Below the pieces are notes generated by a model. The model was given only the letters and a program-made list of their open reading frames with translations. It did not search any database and was not told the origin of the DNA. The translations under genes and the position numbers were made by a program. This document shows, one piece after another, positions 53,989 to 62,665 of a DNA stretch of 64,000 nucleotides (the stretch's first letter is position 1; every line of letters starts with the position of its first letter). Origin of the DNA: Lentibacillus persicus (lineage in GTDB: Bacteria > Bacillota > Bacilli > Bacillales > Amphibacillaceae); NCBI RefSeq assembly GCF_900112705.1, contig NZ_FOMR01000002.1:310001-374000 (forward strand). Direction: 5' to 3'.

Positions 53989-54084
53989 TGCGACACATTA
54001 ATGAAGAAATTTTCGAGAAATGTGAACGTTTCATGAAACCTCGCTGTATAATAATACGATTCAGCGAATATTGGGTATAATATA

Positions 54085-54107
54085 AATAGAGGAAAACTTC
54101 CTCTATT
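54085..54107 (+). other. Perfect 10-bp hairpin in the leader of the 65-residue gene
   Basis: AATAGAGGAA pairs with TTCCTCTATT around AAC. It ends 10 bases before the AAAGGAGG ribosome binding site of the next gene, with no T run, so it is more likely a transcript-stabilising or translation-control structure than a terminator. A TATAATATAA-like -10 lies at 54076-54085. Confidence 0.5.
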
Positions 54108-54134
54108 CCAAAACTAAAAGGAGGCTGGATTGTT

Positions 54135-54332
54135 ATGTTAGTTATTAACAAGCGACGGTTGCGTGACGCCAAGATCGAACGACTGAAAGAAGGCAAGAAT
54201 GCTTATACCGAATCGGCTGAATTAACCCGTCTTGTACAGCAGCAGATTCAACGCGAAAACCTTAATGTTGTCTGCGATCAGACAAATACCGGTTGCTGGT
54301 TTATCCCGCTTCCTGCACAGAAAAGCTCCTAG
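54135..54332 (+). CDS. Small basic protein of unknown function
   Basis: 65 residues: a basic, helical N-terminal half (LVINKRRLRDAKIERLKEGK), a middle with ELTRLVQQQIQRENLNVV, and an end with CDQTNTGCWFIPLPAQ, where two Cys flank a short loop. It has an excellent ribosome binding site (AAAGGAGG) and its own promoter-like sequence and leader hairpin, so it is very likely expressed. I do not recognise the family. Its position after ytrHI and before nrnA suggests a conserved bacillar small gene, possibly sporulation-linked. Confidence 0.75.
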   Translation: MLVINKRRLRDAKIERLKEGKNAYTESAELTRLVQQQIQRENLNVVCDQTNTGCWFIPLPAQKSS

Positions 54333-54403
54333 AACATGTAATGCGGATTAACCCGCATGTGACAGAGCTGTCTCCGTATTAGGAAATGGCTCTTTCTTGG
54401 TCA

Positions 54404-55351
54404 TTATGTGTTGTATTCCGCACACACTTCTTCTAAATCTTTTATAAGATTTGCAGTTTCGTCCCACGTGTAAACTGTCGCACCGGAAGCCATCGGGTGT
54501 CCCCCGCCATTATATTTAGCAGCTATTTCATTAATAGATGGGCCTTTGGAACGTAAACGGACTCTGATCAGTTCGTCTTCCTCAATAAACAACGCCCAGG
54601 CTTTTATGCCTTCAATATCACCGAGTACACCAACGAGCTGACCGGTTTCCGTTGAGCTGACACCATATTCGTCCAGAAGTTCCTTTGAAAGTTTGACCGA
54701 GCTTAAACCCGATTCGGCGAGTTGGTAATGCTGCAAAATATAACCGCGCAGCCGGGCGATGTTTTCTTTTATTCGATAAAGACCATCATAAAGGGCCGGG
54801 CGGTCAAAGTTATAAGTCACAAGTTCTGAAGCATATTGAAATGTTTTTTTTGTCGTATTCGGAAATAAAAATCTTCCCGTATCGCCGACAATGCCTGCAT
54901 ATATAAGACGCGCTGCTTCGTCCGATAAAGTGAGTCCATCGTTTTTTCCTGCAAGATACAGGTTATAAATCATCTCACAAGTTGAACTGGCAGATGTATC
55001 CACCCATAATGCATCACCGAATGCGTCCACATTTGGGTGGTGATCAATTTTAATAAGCTGATTCCCTAAATCAAAGCGCTGATCACTTATGCGGGCAGCA
55101 TTAGCTGTATCACAAACAATTACCAGCGCATTTTTATATGTATCATCCCTTATCTCATCCATTTGAGCCAGAAATTCCAAAGAGGGCTCACTTTCACCTA
55201 CGATATAAACATTTTTTTCAGGGAAAGACTTTCGTATCATTTCTTTCAGTCCTGCCTGGGAACCGTATGCATCCGGATCAGGCCGCACGTGTCTGTGGAT
55301 AATAATCGTATCATATGCCTTTATCGCTTGTATGATTGCTTGGGTACTCAT
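54404..55351 (-). CDS. nrnA: Bifunctional oligoribonuclease / PAP phosphatase NrnA
   Basis: DHH-family phosphoesterase that degrades short RNA oligomers (nano-RNA) and 3'-phosphoadenosine-5'-phosphate. 315 residues. Metal motifs: IIHRHVRPDPDAYGSQ (motif I), VIVCDTANAARI (II), LIKIDHHPNVDAFG (DHH, III) and AGIVGDTGRFLFPN (IV). The C-terminal DHHA1 domain has NGGGHPMASGA. Start after GAAGGAGAATATA. Known as ytqI in B. subtilis and in the same neighbourhood. Confidence 0.95.
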   Translation of the reverse strand: MSTQAIIQAIKAYDTIIIHRHVRPDPDAYGSQAGLKEMIRKSFPEKNVYIVGESEPSLEFLAQMDEIRDDTYKNALVIVCDTANAARISDQRFDLGNQLIKIDHHPNVDAFGDALWVDTSASSTCEMIYNLYLAGKNDGLTLSDEAARLIYAGIVGDTGRFLFPNTTKKTFQYASELVTYNFDRPALYDGLYRIKENIARLRGYILQHYQLAESGLSSVKLSKELLDEYGVSSTETGQLVGVLGDIEGIKAWALFIEEDELIRVRLRSKGPSINEIAAKYNGGGHPMASGATVYTWDETANLIKDLEEVCAEYNT

Positions 55352-55433
55352 TATATTCTCCTTCTATTATCATATTTAATTATTGATATCACTTTCGAAA
55401 GTATTTAAAACGAGGTATAATTAAGAGAAACTT

Positions 55434-55470
55434 CATTCAGCAGAGCGCTTTTCCCTCTGAATGTTAAACT
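55434..55470 (+). repeat. R2-related hairpin fragment upstream of ytpI
   Basis: TTCATTCAGCAGAG and its partner CTCTGAATGTTAAAC resemble the first hairpin of R2 copy 1 (TTCATTCAGCGGG with CCCGCTGAATGTTAGATG). The inner pairs differ on both sides, but pairing is kept. The second hairpin is absent. A shorter trace, GAAACTTCATTCAGC, also lies at 40698-40712 between citZ and icd. Confidence 0.55.
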
Positions 55471-55541
55471 TATCAGGCATTCAAGAACAGTTCCTTGTTT
55501 ACCGGTATTGTTTAAATTGATGAACTACAGGAGTCGATCAC

Positions 55542-55838
55542 ATGATTATTTTTCCTATTATTATTGTACTGTCACTTGTTTTCTGGGTTTATTACAAAGT
55601 CGCCATTTTAAAGACCGATGATGGTTTGACCCAAGCTTATTTTAACGCAAAATCCCGTGTTTGTCTTGGGAGTTTTATTTTCTTTTTCGCCATTAACCAA
55701 TATATATTTTATGAAACAAGGCTGTCTTTATTTGTCGGCATCATATTTTTGATTTTCGGCGGCACGCATTTATATTCCGGAATCAAAGAGACGAAGCACT
55801 ATAGACGTGAGTGGAGACGATTAAACCCGCAACAATGA
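55542..55838 (+). CDS. ytpI: YtpI family membrane protein
   Basis: A 98-residue protein with three hydrophobic segments (IIFPIIIVLSLVFWVYY, CLGSFIFFFAINQYIFY and LFVGIIFLIFGGTHLY) and a basic tail YRREWRRLNP. It matches the YtpI family, located beside nrnA and ytoI as in B. subtilis. Function unknown. The ATG follows CAGGAGTCGATCAC. Confidence 0.85.
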   Translation: MIIFPIIIVLSLVFWVYYKVAILKTDDGLTQAYFNAKSRVCLGSFIFFFAINQYIFYETRLSLFVGIIFLIFGGTHLYSGIKETKHYRREWRRLNPQQ

Positions 55839-55868
55839 TCTTTGCTATTAATTGAGTCAATCAAAGAG

Positions 55869-55927
55869 GGTTGGGACAAAAGCGTTTTCGTTAAGGAAAA
55901 CCCAATAATGTCCCAACCTTTTTTTTA
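55869..55927. terminator. Bidirectional terminator of the GGTTGGGACA type
   Basis: GGTTGGGACA (55869-55878) pairs with TGTCCCAACC (55909-55918) and runs into eight T residues. It sits between the converging ytpI and ytoI genes. A truncated relative lies at 29616. Confidence 0.88.
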
Positions 55928-55974
55928 TGATAAAAATTCTGTTGCTTCTAACCTTCGCAAATAACGGCCCTATT

Positions 55975-57291
55975 CTACTTGTCGATCAGCTGTGCCATCA
56001 GCAAACCTTTCCCTACCATCTTTTTACCATTATAAACTTCAACGTCCATCTTGGCGTATATCCGACCTGCTTCAAGTATGTTCGGTCTGATCGTCAACTG
56101 ACTGTCGATTTGGACAGGCTTCAAATAATAAACCGTCAAGTTTTCTACAACCAGGTCACCCTTTTTGTAATGACGCAGGATCCGGCTGCTCGCTTCCGTT
56201 ATCAAAGCTGTAAACACACCATTTGACAACGTACCGAGTTGATTTGTCATCTGAGGGGTCACTTGCGCGTGAAAAATTGTGTCATCTTCCTCAGAAGGTA
56301 ACAGATTGCTGGAAACGATGTCATCAATCGTTTCACCGGTTTGTGGCTGCCGCTGAATCTGCTGCAGCGCCTTCAATACATCCTGCCTGGATACAACCCC
56401 TTTCAGTTTGTTGGAATGATCCACAACTGGCACGACTTCAATCCCTTCCCAAACCATCATGTGGGCAACATAAGCCAGCGAAGTCTTCTCCTGAGCAGCA
56501 ATAGGGTGTTTGGTCATAATTTTTTCGACCGGCATGGTCATATCTTTGCCAATCACATCTTTTGAAGTGATCATGCCAACGACACGTTCCTTCGCATCGA
56601 CAACCGGATACCTGGTATGTGTCGACTGTTTATTTAGTTCATACCAGCGTTCAAGTTTGTCTTTCGTGTATAAAAATAACGATTCATCATATGGTGTATA
56701 GATGTCACCAATAAACACAATTTCTTTTTTAATAAGCTGATCATAAATCGCTCTGTTAATCATAGCAGCAACGGTAAACGTGTCATAGCTTGTAGACATA
56801 ATCGGCAGTTCTTTCTCATCCGCCAGTTGTTTAATTTCACCATTCGTGTCAAAACCGCCTGTAATCAAAACGGCTGCACCTTCGTTCAATGCCAATTCGT
56901 GCGCCTTGACCCGGTTACCAACAATAAGCAGTGAACCGGCCTCAGTGTAGCGCATCATAGCGTCCAGTTGCATAGCTCCAATAACGAATTTATTCAACGA
57001 TTTATGAAGACCTTTACGTCCCCCAAGTACTTGGCCATCCACTATTTTAATAACCTCTGCAAATGTGAGCCGTTCAAAATTTTCTTTCTTTTTCCGTTCA
57101 ATACGGATCGTGCCGACACGTTCGATGGTACTGACGATCCCCTGGTTTTCTGCTTCTTTAATGGCACGATACGCTGTTCCTTCACTAACGTCCAGTGTTT
57201 TGGCAACTTGTCTGACCGAAATTTTGTGACCGATTTCCAGCGATAATATATGTTGTAATATTTGTTCGTGTTTCGTAGCCATTTGATTCAC
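55975..57291 (-). CDS. ytoI: HTH-DRTGG-CBS-hotdog regulatory protein YtoI
   Basis: A 438-residue cytosolic protein with four domains in order: an N-terminal helix-turn-helix (about 8-58, ISVRQVAKTLDVSEGTAYRAIKEAE, split at VAKTLDVSEGTAYRAIK), a DRTGG-like domain (about 75-185), two CBS repeats (about 195-310, VDAKERVVGMITSKDVIG and SNKLKGVVSRQDVLKAL) and a C-terminal hot-dog domain (about 325-436). The set suggests a nucleotide-sensing transcription factor. Ligand and targets are unknown. Matches B. subtilis YtoI in layout and place. Confidence 0.9.
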   Translation of the reverse strand: MNQMATKHEQILQHILSLEIGHKISVRQVAKTLDVSEGTAYRAIKEAENQGIVSTIERVGTIRIERKKKENFERLTFAEVIKIVDGQVLGGRKGLHKSLNKFVIGAMQLDAMMRYTEAGSLLIVGNRVKAHELALNEGAAVLITGGFDTNGEIKQLADEKELPIMSTSYDTFTVAAMINRAIYDQLIKKEIVFIGDIYTPYDESLFLYTKDKLERWYELNKQSTHTRYPVVDAKERVVGMITSKDVIGKDMTMPVEKIMTKHPIAAQEKTSLAYVAHMMVWEGIEVVPVVDHSNKLKGVVSRQDVLKALQQIQRQPQTGETIDDIVSSNLLPSEEDDTIFHAQVTPQMTNQLGTLSNGVFTALITEASSRILRHYKKGDLVVENLTVYYLKPVQIDSQLTIRPNILEAGRIYAKMDVEVYNGKKMVGKGLLMAQLIDK

Positions 57292-57360
57292 CGACTTTCA
57301 ACTGTACTAGTCTTTAATCCTAACTATTATTATACAGTTGATACAGCGAAAGCTCAATGA

Positions 57361-57582
57361 TTAAGCCCTTTCACGGGTTTTGGATTTCTCCTGTTCCATA
57401 ATCGGAGGTTCAGTCATTTGCAAAAGTGTTGCAAAATTTGCACCAATCACCAGTATAAGGAACCCGAGCCACACACCCCAAAAAAGGACTGCTTCCTGAA
57501 TGATGGCCTCCGGTATAAATGGCCATGCGATGTATAGGAAAAAACCTGCCAACAATAAACGTAAGATGGCATAATGCCGCAT
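57361..57582 (-). CDS. Small two-helix membrane protein, unknown
   Basis: 73 residues with two hydrophobic stretches (ILRLLLAGFFLYIAWPFIP and AVLFWGVWLGFLILVIGANF) and a charged tail EQEKSKTRERA. The reading frame starts after AGGGAGGCGATATGT, a good ribosome binding site. I recognise no family. It lies between ytoI and comC on the same strand. Confidence 0.7.
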   Translation of the reverse strand: MRHYAILRLLLAGFFLYIAWPFIPEAIIQEAVLFWGVWLGFLILVIGANFATLLQMTEPPIMEQEKSKTRERA

Positions 57583-57650
57583 ACATATCGCCTCCCTGCT
57601 GTTAACTTATGAAATTAGCGAGGGATAAAGAACTTGCATAAGGGATTATA

Positions 57651-58412
57651 TTAGCTGAGAAAGTTAAAATACCACGCCACTATGGGCTCCCCGTAAAAAT
57701 ACGCCACAATAGCTGCAGCAGCAATATACGGGCCAAATGGCACCGGTTGTTTTCGATTAATGATTTTCAAGGATAGCAGCACCACGCCCACAACCATTCC
57801 AAACACACTGGCTAGTAATAAAGTGAGCAATGTATTATCAAGTCCCAGCACAATTCCTATAATTACAAAAAGCTTCATATCACCGCCTCCCATTCCTCCA
57901 CGGCTGGCCAAAATGATTATAACGATGATTGCGCCTCCAGTTAAAGCCCCCATGATAGGAGACCACCAGGGTGTAAGCGGACTGACAATACGAATTAAAA
58001 TAAAAAGAGGAAAAAAGAAAAGCAAAACGTTATTCGGAATAAGCATATAGCGCATATCTGAAACGAACACAATTACAAGCAGCGCTATTAATAATAATGC
58101 AGCGATTAATTCAATTTGCAGTCCCAGTTTTATGTAAGCGAAGGCAAAGAGTAAACCAGTTATAAGCTCAATGGCGGGATACATAATAGAAATGCCATGT
58201 TGACAGTGCCTGCACTTGCCTGACTGAAATATAAACGACAAAAGTGGGATTAGCTCACACCATGACAGTTGATTTTTACAATGGGGACATATGGAGCGGT
58301 CAGCCGTAAATGGAAGTTTTTGCGGGGCACGTAACCCGACGACATTAAAGAAAGAGCCAAACACAAGGCCAAGCAGAAAAAATAGAAGGGTTAGAGTTAG
58401 ATGAGGTGTCAT
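57651..58412 (-). CDS. comC: Prepilin peptidase (A24 family, ComC type)
   Basis: Bifunctional membrane protease and N-methylase that matures type IV pilin-like proteins for DNA uptake. 253 residues from the ATG at 58410-58412 (behind GGAGTATTAAA). N-terminal cytosolic loop with two CxxC pairs (CPHCKNQ and CRHCQHG, about 42-77), several membrane helices, and the two catalytic aspartates in FVSDMRYMLIPNN and GGMGGGDMKLFVIIG. Competence pseudopilin genes are not in this window. Confidence 0.9.
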   Translation of the reverse strand: MTPHLTLTLLFFLLGLVFGSFFNVVGLRAPQKLPFTADRSICPHCKNQLSWCELIPLLSFIFQSGKCRHCQHGISIMYPAIELITGLLFAFAYIKLGLQIELIAALLLIALLVIVFVSDMRYMLIPNNVLLFFFPLFILIRIVSPLTPWWSPIMGALTGGAIIVIIILASRGGMGGGDMKLFVIIGIVLGLDNTLLTLLLASVFGMVVGVVLLSLKIINRKQPVPFGPYIAAAAIVAYFYGEPIVAWYFNFLS

Positions 58413-58493
58413 TTTAATACTCCTTATTAAATTTTGATACAATTCGTGAAGTTATTATAGCACGGTCCACACCTAAAAACGACAAAAAAATAA

Positions 58494-58523
58494 AAACGTG
58501 AGCACGCCGGCTCACGTTTTTTA
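58494..58523. terminator. Terminator after ytkL
   Basis: AAAACGTGAGC pairs with GCTCACGTTTT around ACGCCG. A and T runs flank both sides, and it abuts the ytkL stop codon. Confidence 0.85.
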
Positions 58524-59204
58524 TTATAATTCGACTGTTTCCCCAATCTTCATTGGCTTGCCTTCACCGGTTTTTACCTTGGAAGCAAATGCTTCAGCAT
58601 CCTGTTCGATTACCGGGAATGTATTGTAATGAACCGGAACGACAGTCTTGGCATTAATCCAATCGCTGGCAATAAGGGCATCTTCCGGTCCCATTGTAAA
58701 GTTATCTCCAATCGGCAGAAATGCAAGATCAATTTTGTTCATCTCACCGATCAGTTTTAAGTCACTGAACAACCCGGTGTCACCAGCGTGGTAAATCGTT
58801 TTGCCTTCAATTGTGAGAAGAATTCCGGCTGGCATGCCTGTGTAAATAATCGTTCCATCTTCTTCAGTATAAGATGAGCCGTGAAATGCCTGAGTGAGTT
58901 TCACCTTACCGAAGTCAAACTCATGCGCACCGCCGATGTGCATCGGGTGGGTATTCAGACCTTTCCCGCCTAAATAGTTAGCCAGTTCATTCGGAGCAAC
59001 GACAAGTGAATCATTGCGTTTAGCAATAGCCTCAGTGTCCCCGACATGGTCATTATGACCGTGTGTCAACAGTATCACGTCTGCTTCGACTGATTCTGCA
59101 TCGAGATCACAATCGTCTGTACCTGAAATAAACGGGTCTATTAAAATCTTATGATTGTTTGTTTCCACCCGAACAATTGAATGGCCATGATAAGATACTT
59201 TCAT
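58524..59204 (-). CDS. ytkL: Metallo-beta-lactamase fold hydrolase, UPF0173 (YtkL)
   Basis: A 226-residue UPF0173 metal-dependent hydrolase of the metallo-beta-lactamase superfamily. Substrate unknown. The metal motif is [12 protein letters not shown] (about 52-63), with HAGDTGLF and a late [22 protein letters not shown] is the usual family start, and the ATG at 59202-59204 follows AAAAGGAGCGATAAAC. An in-frame upstream ATG at 59255 lacks a ribosome binding site. Confidence 0.9.
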   Translation of the reverse strand: MKVSYHGHSIVRVETNNHKILIDPFISGTDDCDLDAESVEADVILLTHGHNDHVGDTEAIAKRNDSLVVAPNELANYLGGKGLNTHPMHIGGAHEFDFGKVKLTQAFHGSSYTEEDGTIIYTGMPAGILLTIEGKTIYHAGDTGLFSDLKLIGEMNKIDLAFLPIGDNFTMGPEDALIASDWINAKTVVPVHYNTFPVIEQDAEAFASKVKTGEGKPMKIGETVEL

Positions 59205-59367
59205 GTTTATCGCTCCTTTTATATATAATCTCCACGCTATACATTCGATAGACATGTTCCAAATTCCTTTACCCGCTTCGGCTTTTTTTTAATCATTAAA
59301 AGGATGGGTTTATGTAAAAAACGCTCAGATAAATAAATATCCAAACGTTTTTATGATTGAAATACAA

Positions 59368-60042
59368 TTAATCTTTGCCCATTTTCTTTTTCAGCTCGGC
59401 CAATTCATCATTAACCTTGCTATTATTTGTATTCAATCGTTCAAACGCTTTGTCCAGCGAACGGCTTTCATGTGAATAGTCCTCACTCGTGTCTGCCTCA
59501 GCTTCATACTGCAACACTTTTTCTTCCATCCGCTCAAATCCTTTTCTGGAATCATCACTGCCTATGGCTGACATTGTACGATTCATTTTTGTCTTTGTTT
59601 TTGCAGTTTCAGCCCGGGCCTGAAGCGCATCTTTTTTTAATTTCATCTGCTGATACTCTTTTTTCATCTCATCGAGTTTATGCTGTAATTCGCTCGTATC
59701 TTGGTTCGCCTGCTCCCACGACTCCTTCAGTAATTCAGCCTGATGTTCTAAATCAGCTTTATCTTCCAATGCGCGTTTTGCCAAGTCTTCATCATCAGCC
59801 TCTATTGCTTGCTCTGCCTGATTCTGACGTTTCTCCACTTTTGCCTGTGCATCATCAGTTTTTCGTTTAAGCATTTTCTCGTTGGCGACCTGTTTGGCAA
59901 CTGCTGAATCGGCTTCCCGTATATCGCTTTCCATGTCACGCATATACTGATCAAGCATTTTCACCGGGTCTTCCGCTTTGTCAATCATCGCATTCAATTC
60001 CGAACCAACAACTGTTGAAACTCGCTTAAAGAACTTAAACAT
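59368..60042 (-). CDS. PspA/IM30 family protein
   Basis: A 224-residue, almost wholly helical coiled-coil protein of the PspA/IM30 (ESCRT-III-like) family, which polymerises on membranes and protects them under envelope stress. MFKFFKRVSTVVGSELNAMI is the amphipathic membrane-binding helix, followed by DPVKMLDQYMRDMESDIREA, the family signature. The C-terminus (NDELAELKKKMGKD) is typical of bacillar paralogues. The start follows GGAGGCTAAGCC. Close to B. subtilis LiaH/YdjF-type proteins. I cannot tell which is the orthologue. Confidence 0.9.
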   Translation of the reverse strand: MFKFFKRVSTVVGSELNAMIDKAEDPVKMLDQYMRDMESDIREADSAVAKQVANEKMLKRKTDDAQAKVEKRQNQAEQAIEADDEDLAKRALEDKADLEHQAELLKESWEQANQDTSELQHKLDEMKKEYQQMKLKKDALQARAETAKTKTKMNRTMSAIGSDDSRKGFERMEEKVLQYEAEADTSEDYSHESRSLDKAFERLNTNNSKVNDELAELKKKMGKD

Positions 60043-60149
60043 GGCTTAGCCTCCTTAGCAAAGCATTTATTAAAGTTTTCCGTTAAAAGCCTTCCTTATA
60101 CAATACGGACAGCTCTAACAAAGGTTTCAAAAAACTTTTTTTCCCAACT

Positions 60150-60184
60150 ACTGACCGCTCCGGAAAAACACTACGCTAGTCAGT
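60150..60184. repeat. Short hairpin holding an R1-like core
   Basis: ACTGAC (60150-60155) pairs with GTCAGT (60179-60184). Between them CGCTCCGGAAAAACACTACGC resembles the R1 core CGCTCCGGAAATACAC found at 6333 and 38841. It may be a minimal remnant of R1. Confidence 0.45.
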
Positions 60185-60284
60185 CTTTACCACCATAATT
60201 ATCCACTCATATCAACCATAGATGTTTGTGTTGACCCCAATTTGTTACAATAGAAAAGATAACACTTTAAGTGAGGTGCTTGCA

Positions 60285-61382
60285 TTGACAAAAAGACTGG
60301 CATCACTGCACGAGAAATTAAAGGAACACAATCTCGACAGTATGTTAATTACATCTACAGCAAATTTTTATTATCTGAGCAACTATTATACAGATCCGCA
60401 CGAACGTTTCATTGCTGTATATATCAGCAGATTTCACGACCCATTAATGATTGTACCCGCTTTGGAGAAAGATGATGCCAAAAAAGCGGGCTGGGCGTAT
60501 GAATTAATCGCTTATGGTGATGATGAGAACCCATGGGAAAAATTTTACCAATTCTTAAAACGTCACGATAAAATGCCGGAAACGATTGGGATGGAATATT
60601 CGCATTTGACATTGGATCGCTTTCAACAAATTAAGCAAATATTGCCTGAAGCTGTTTTTCAGGATGCAGGGGACATTTTATCCAGTTTACGCGTCATCAA
60701 AAGTTCAGAAGAATACAAATTGCTTAAAGAAGCTGCTGAATTTGCCGATTATGGTATTGAGACCGGTATAAAAGCTATAAAGGAAGGTACGAGTGAACTC
60801 GAAATAATTGCAAAAATCGAATATGAGCTGAAGAAGCAAGGCATCCGGGAAATGTCTTTTTCGACAATGGTGTTATCAGGCAGCAAAACAGCATCACCAC
60901 ACGGGACACCCTCAATGAAAATGATTGAAAAAGGCGACCTTGTACTGTTTGATCTGGGCGTCATTTATGAAGGTTATTGTTCGGATATATCCCGCACAGT
61001 TGCCTTTAACTCAATAACACCTGAACAGAAGTCCATTTATAATACAGTTCGTGAAGCCGAAACGAAGGCGATTGAATCATCAAAACCGGACACTGCTGTC
61101 AAGGATATTGATTTAACCGCCCGCAGCCATATAGAGGAAAAAGGCTACGGCCACTATTTCATTCATCGAATCGGTCACGGGCTGGGGATTGAAACACATG
61201 AATTCCCTTCGATGCATAGTGAAAATAAACTGCCAATAAAAAAAGGTATGTGCTATACGATTGAACCCGGTATCTATGTACCTGGTAAAGGTGGGGTAAG
61301 AATTGAAGATATGGTCTTCATCTCAGACAGCGGCCCGGAAACACTGACAAAATTCCCGAAAGAACTGCAAATAGTGGATTGA
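60285..61382 (+). CDS. M24 family Xaa-Pro dipeptidase/aminopeptidase
   Basis: A 365-residue pita-bread metallopeptidase, likely to cleave Xaa-Pro bonds. N-terminal creatinase-like domain (about 1-125), then the M24 catalytic domain. Metal ligands in LFDLGVIYEGYCSDISRTVAF (two Asp), HRIGHGLGIETHEFPS (His), and TIEPGIYVPGKGGVRIEDMVF (two Glu). The start is a TTG at 60285 behind GTGAGGTG with six bases between. The in-frame ATG at 60222 lacks such a site. Resembles B. subtilis YkvY/YqhT. Confidence 0.9.
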   Translation: MTKRLASLHEKLKEHNLDSMLITSTANFYYLSNYYTDPHERFIAVYISRFHDPLMIVPALEKDDAKKAGWAYELIAYGDDENPWEKFYQFLKRHDKMPETIGMEYSHLTLDRFQQIKQILPEAVFQDAGDILSSLRVIKSSEEYKLLKEAAEFADYGIETGIKAIKEGTSELEIIAKIEYELKKQGIREMSFSTMVLSGSKTASPHGTPSMKMIEKGDLVLFDLGVIYEGYCSDISRTVAFNSITPEQKSIYNTVREAETKAIESSKPDTAVKDIDLTARSHIEEKGYGHYFIHRIGHGLGIETHEFPSMHSENKLPIKKGMCYTIEPGIYVPGKGGVRIEDMVFISDSGPETLTKFPKELQIVD

Positions 61383-61404
61383 CATTCTTTCCACCCAATG
61401 TGCT

Positions 61405-61443
61405 AAAAGCGGTCCACACATTAAGGACCGCTTCATTTTTTTC
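61405..61443 (+). terminator. Terminator of the M24 peptidase gene
   Basis: AAGCGGTCC pairs with GGACCGCTT around ACACATTAA, followed by CATTTTTTTC. Confidence 0.85.
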
Positions 61444-61481
61444 AGCAGCTTCTCCTCACACTTCTAAATGTGATTAAAATC

Positions 61482-62240
61482 TTATCGATACCTGTTGATA
61501 ACATCGATGCCGCCGGTAATTTCGAAAATAGAACCTGTTATCATATCAGAGTTTTGGTCACACAAGTATAAAATTGCCCGTGCTATGTCCTCCCCGGTAC
61601 CCGGTCTGCCAATCGGGGTTTTATCATCAGTCATTTTTCTGCTCTCTTCAATCTCAGCTTCTTTCATGTCCCCAACTATATTGCCTGGGCAAACCATGTT
61701 TGACGTAATTTGATTTTCAGCTTCTTCCAAAGCAATGGTTTTGGTCAATGACACAAGCCCGCTTTTAGCGGCTGCAAAAGCAGCACGATAAGGCCAGCCT
61801 GAGGCATTGTTCGCTTCTTGAAAACCATAGTTTATAATCCTGCCGAACCGCTGTTTTCGCATATGCGGAAGTATTTCCTTCAGTAAATAAAATACAGCAT
61901 CCAAATTTCCATTAATCATCTCATGCCATTCTTCATCTGAATAGTCAAGAAGTTTCTTGCGTTCAAATACAAAGGGTCCTGCATTATTGATAAGATAATC
62001 AACGCCGCCATGTACGTCTGCAGCATTGTTGACTAAGTTTACGATATCGCCCTTTTTGGTCACATCGGTTTGTTCTATATGTAATAAATGGCTGTAGGCT
62101 TGAAATTCGTTTTGAACTGCTTCAGCTTTTTCAGCATTTTTGTGATAAGTCGTTGTAACGTTGAAACCGGCTTCCAGAAATTTTTTGACCACTTGTTTTC
62201 CAAGCCCGGAAGTGCCGGCTGTAACCAGTGCGTGCCCCAT
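61482..62240 (-). CDS. ytkK: SDR family protein (YtkK type) with Phe at the catalytic Tyr position
   Basis: A 252-residue short-chain dehydrogenase-fold protein. Cofactor site ALVTAGTSGLGKQVVKKF at the N-terminus and LINNAGPFVF (NNAG). At the active site the usual Y-x3-K appears as FAAAK in YRAAFAAAKSGLVSL, so the catalytic Tyr is Phe unless the nearby Tyr five residues before it takes over. Substrate unknown. The start follows GGAGAGGATTAATCG. Position before the small gene and moaB-ackA matches B. subtilis ytkK. Confidence 0.85.
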   Translation of the reverse strand: MGHALVTAGTSGLGKQVVKKFLEAGFNVTTTYHKNAEKAEAVQNEFQAYSHLLHIEQTDVTKKGDIVNLVNNAADVHGGVDYLINNAGPFVFERKKLLDYSDEEWHEMINGNLDAVFYLLKEILPHMRKQRFGRIINYGFQEANNASGWPYRAAFAAAKSGLVSLTKTIALEEAENQITSNMVCPGNIVGDMKEAEIEESRKMTDDKTPIGRPGTGEDIARAILYLCDQNSDMITGSIFEITGGIDVINRYR

Positions 62241-62332
62241 CGATTAATCCTCTCCTTTATTACAGTACATTTATTATAACTGAAGGCCTGTTGTGATTGG
62301 AATTATAACATATCAACCTGATTATAAGCTGA

Positions 62333-62368
62333 AAAACCCACCCGCCGAGGACATCGGGAGTGGGTTAT
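62333..62368 (-). terminator. Terminator of the 50-residue gene
   Basis: On the minus strand AACCCACT pairs with GGTGGGTT, with an inner CCGA / TCGG pairing, followed by TTTTC. It lies 12 bases past the small gene. Confidence 0.7.
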
Positions 62369-62379
62369 TCACTCGGCTG

Positions 62380-62532
62380 TCAATTCTTTTGATTATTATG
62401 CGTGTGGATGCTGCGATTGTTGGAAAGTTTGTCCTTATCCTCAATAACACCACTTTGATAGCTTTCAAATAACTGGTTTCTTACAGCCGACACACCTTTT
62501 TCATCTTCAAACATTTTATTTTTCTTTGGCAT
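62380..62532 (-). CDS. Small hydrophilic protein, possibly YtzD-like
   Basis: A 50-residue protein not caught by usual length cut-offs: MPKKNKMFEDEKGVSAVRNQ, then LFESYQSGVIEDKDKLSNN and RSIHTHNNQKN. It has one of the best ribosome binding sites in the window (GGAGGTGAGG, five bases before the ATG) and its own terminator, so I regard it as real. No membrane segment or known motif. In B. subtilis a small gene, ytzD, lies at about this place. That match is by position only. Confidence 0.7.
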   Translation of the reverse strand: MPKKNKMFEDEKGVSAVRNQLFESYQSGVIEDKDKLSNNRSIHTHNNQKN

Positions 62533-62665
62533 GGAACCTCACCTCCACGCTTAGTATGTTCACATGAAAGACATAAAAAAGTAGTGCATCTTTCCATTTT
62601 TGGAAAATTTGATTGTCATTTCTTCTAAAAGGGTATTAATATAATAAGAAAAGGAGGGGAATACT

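Noticed and set aside
54030-54062. TGAAAC-17-CGAT as a SigW-type promoter ahead of the 65-residue gene
   Set aside because: The -10 is CGAT rather than CGTA, and a TATAAT-like sequence lies in the same interval. Not distinctive enough.
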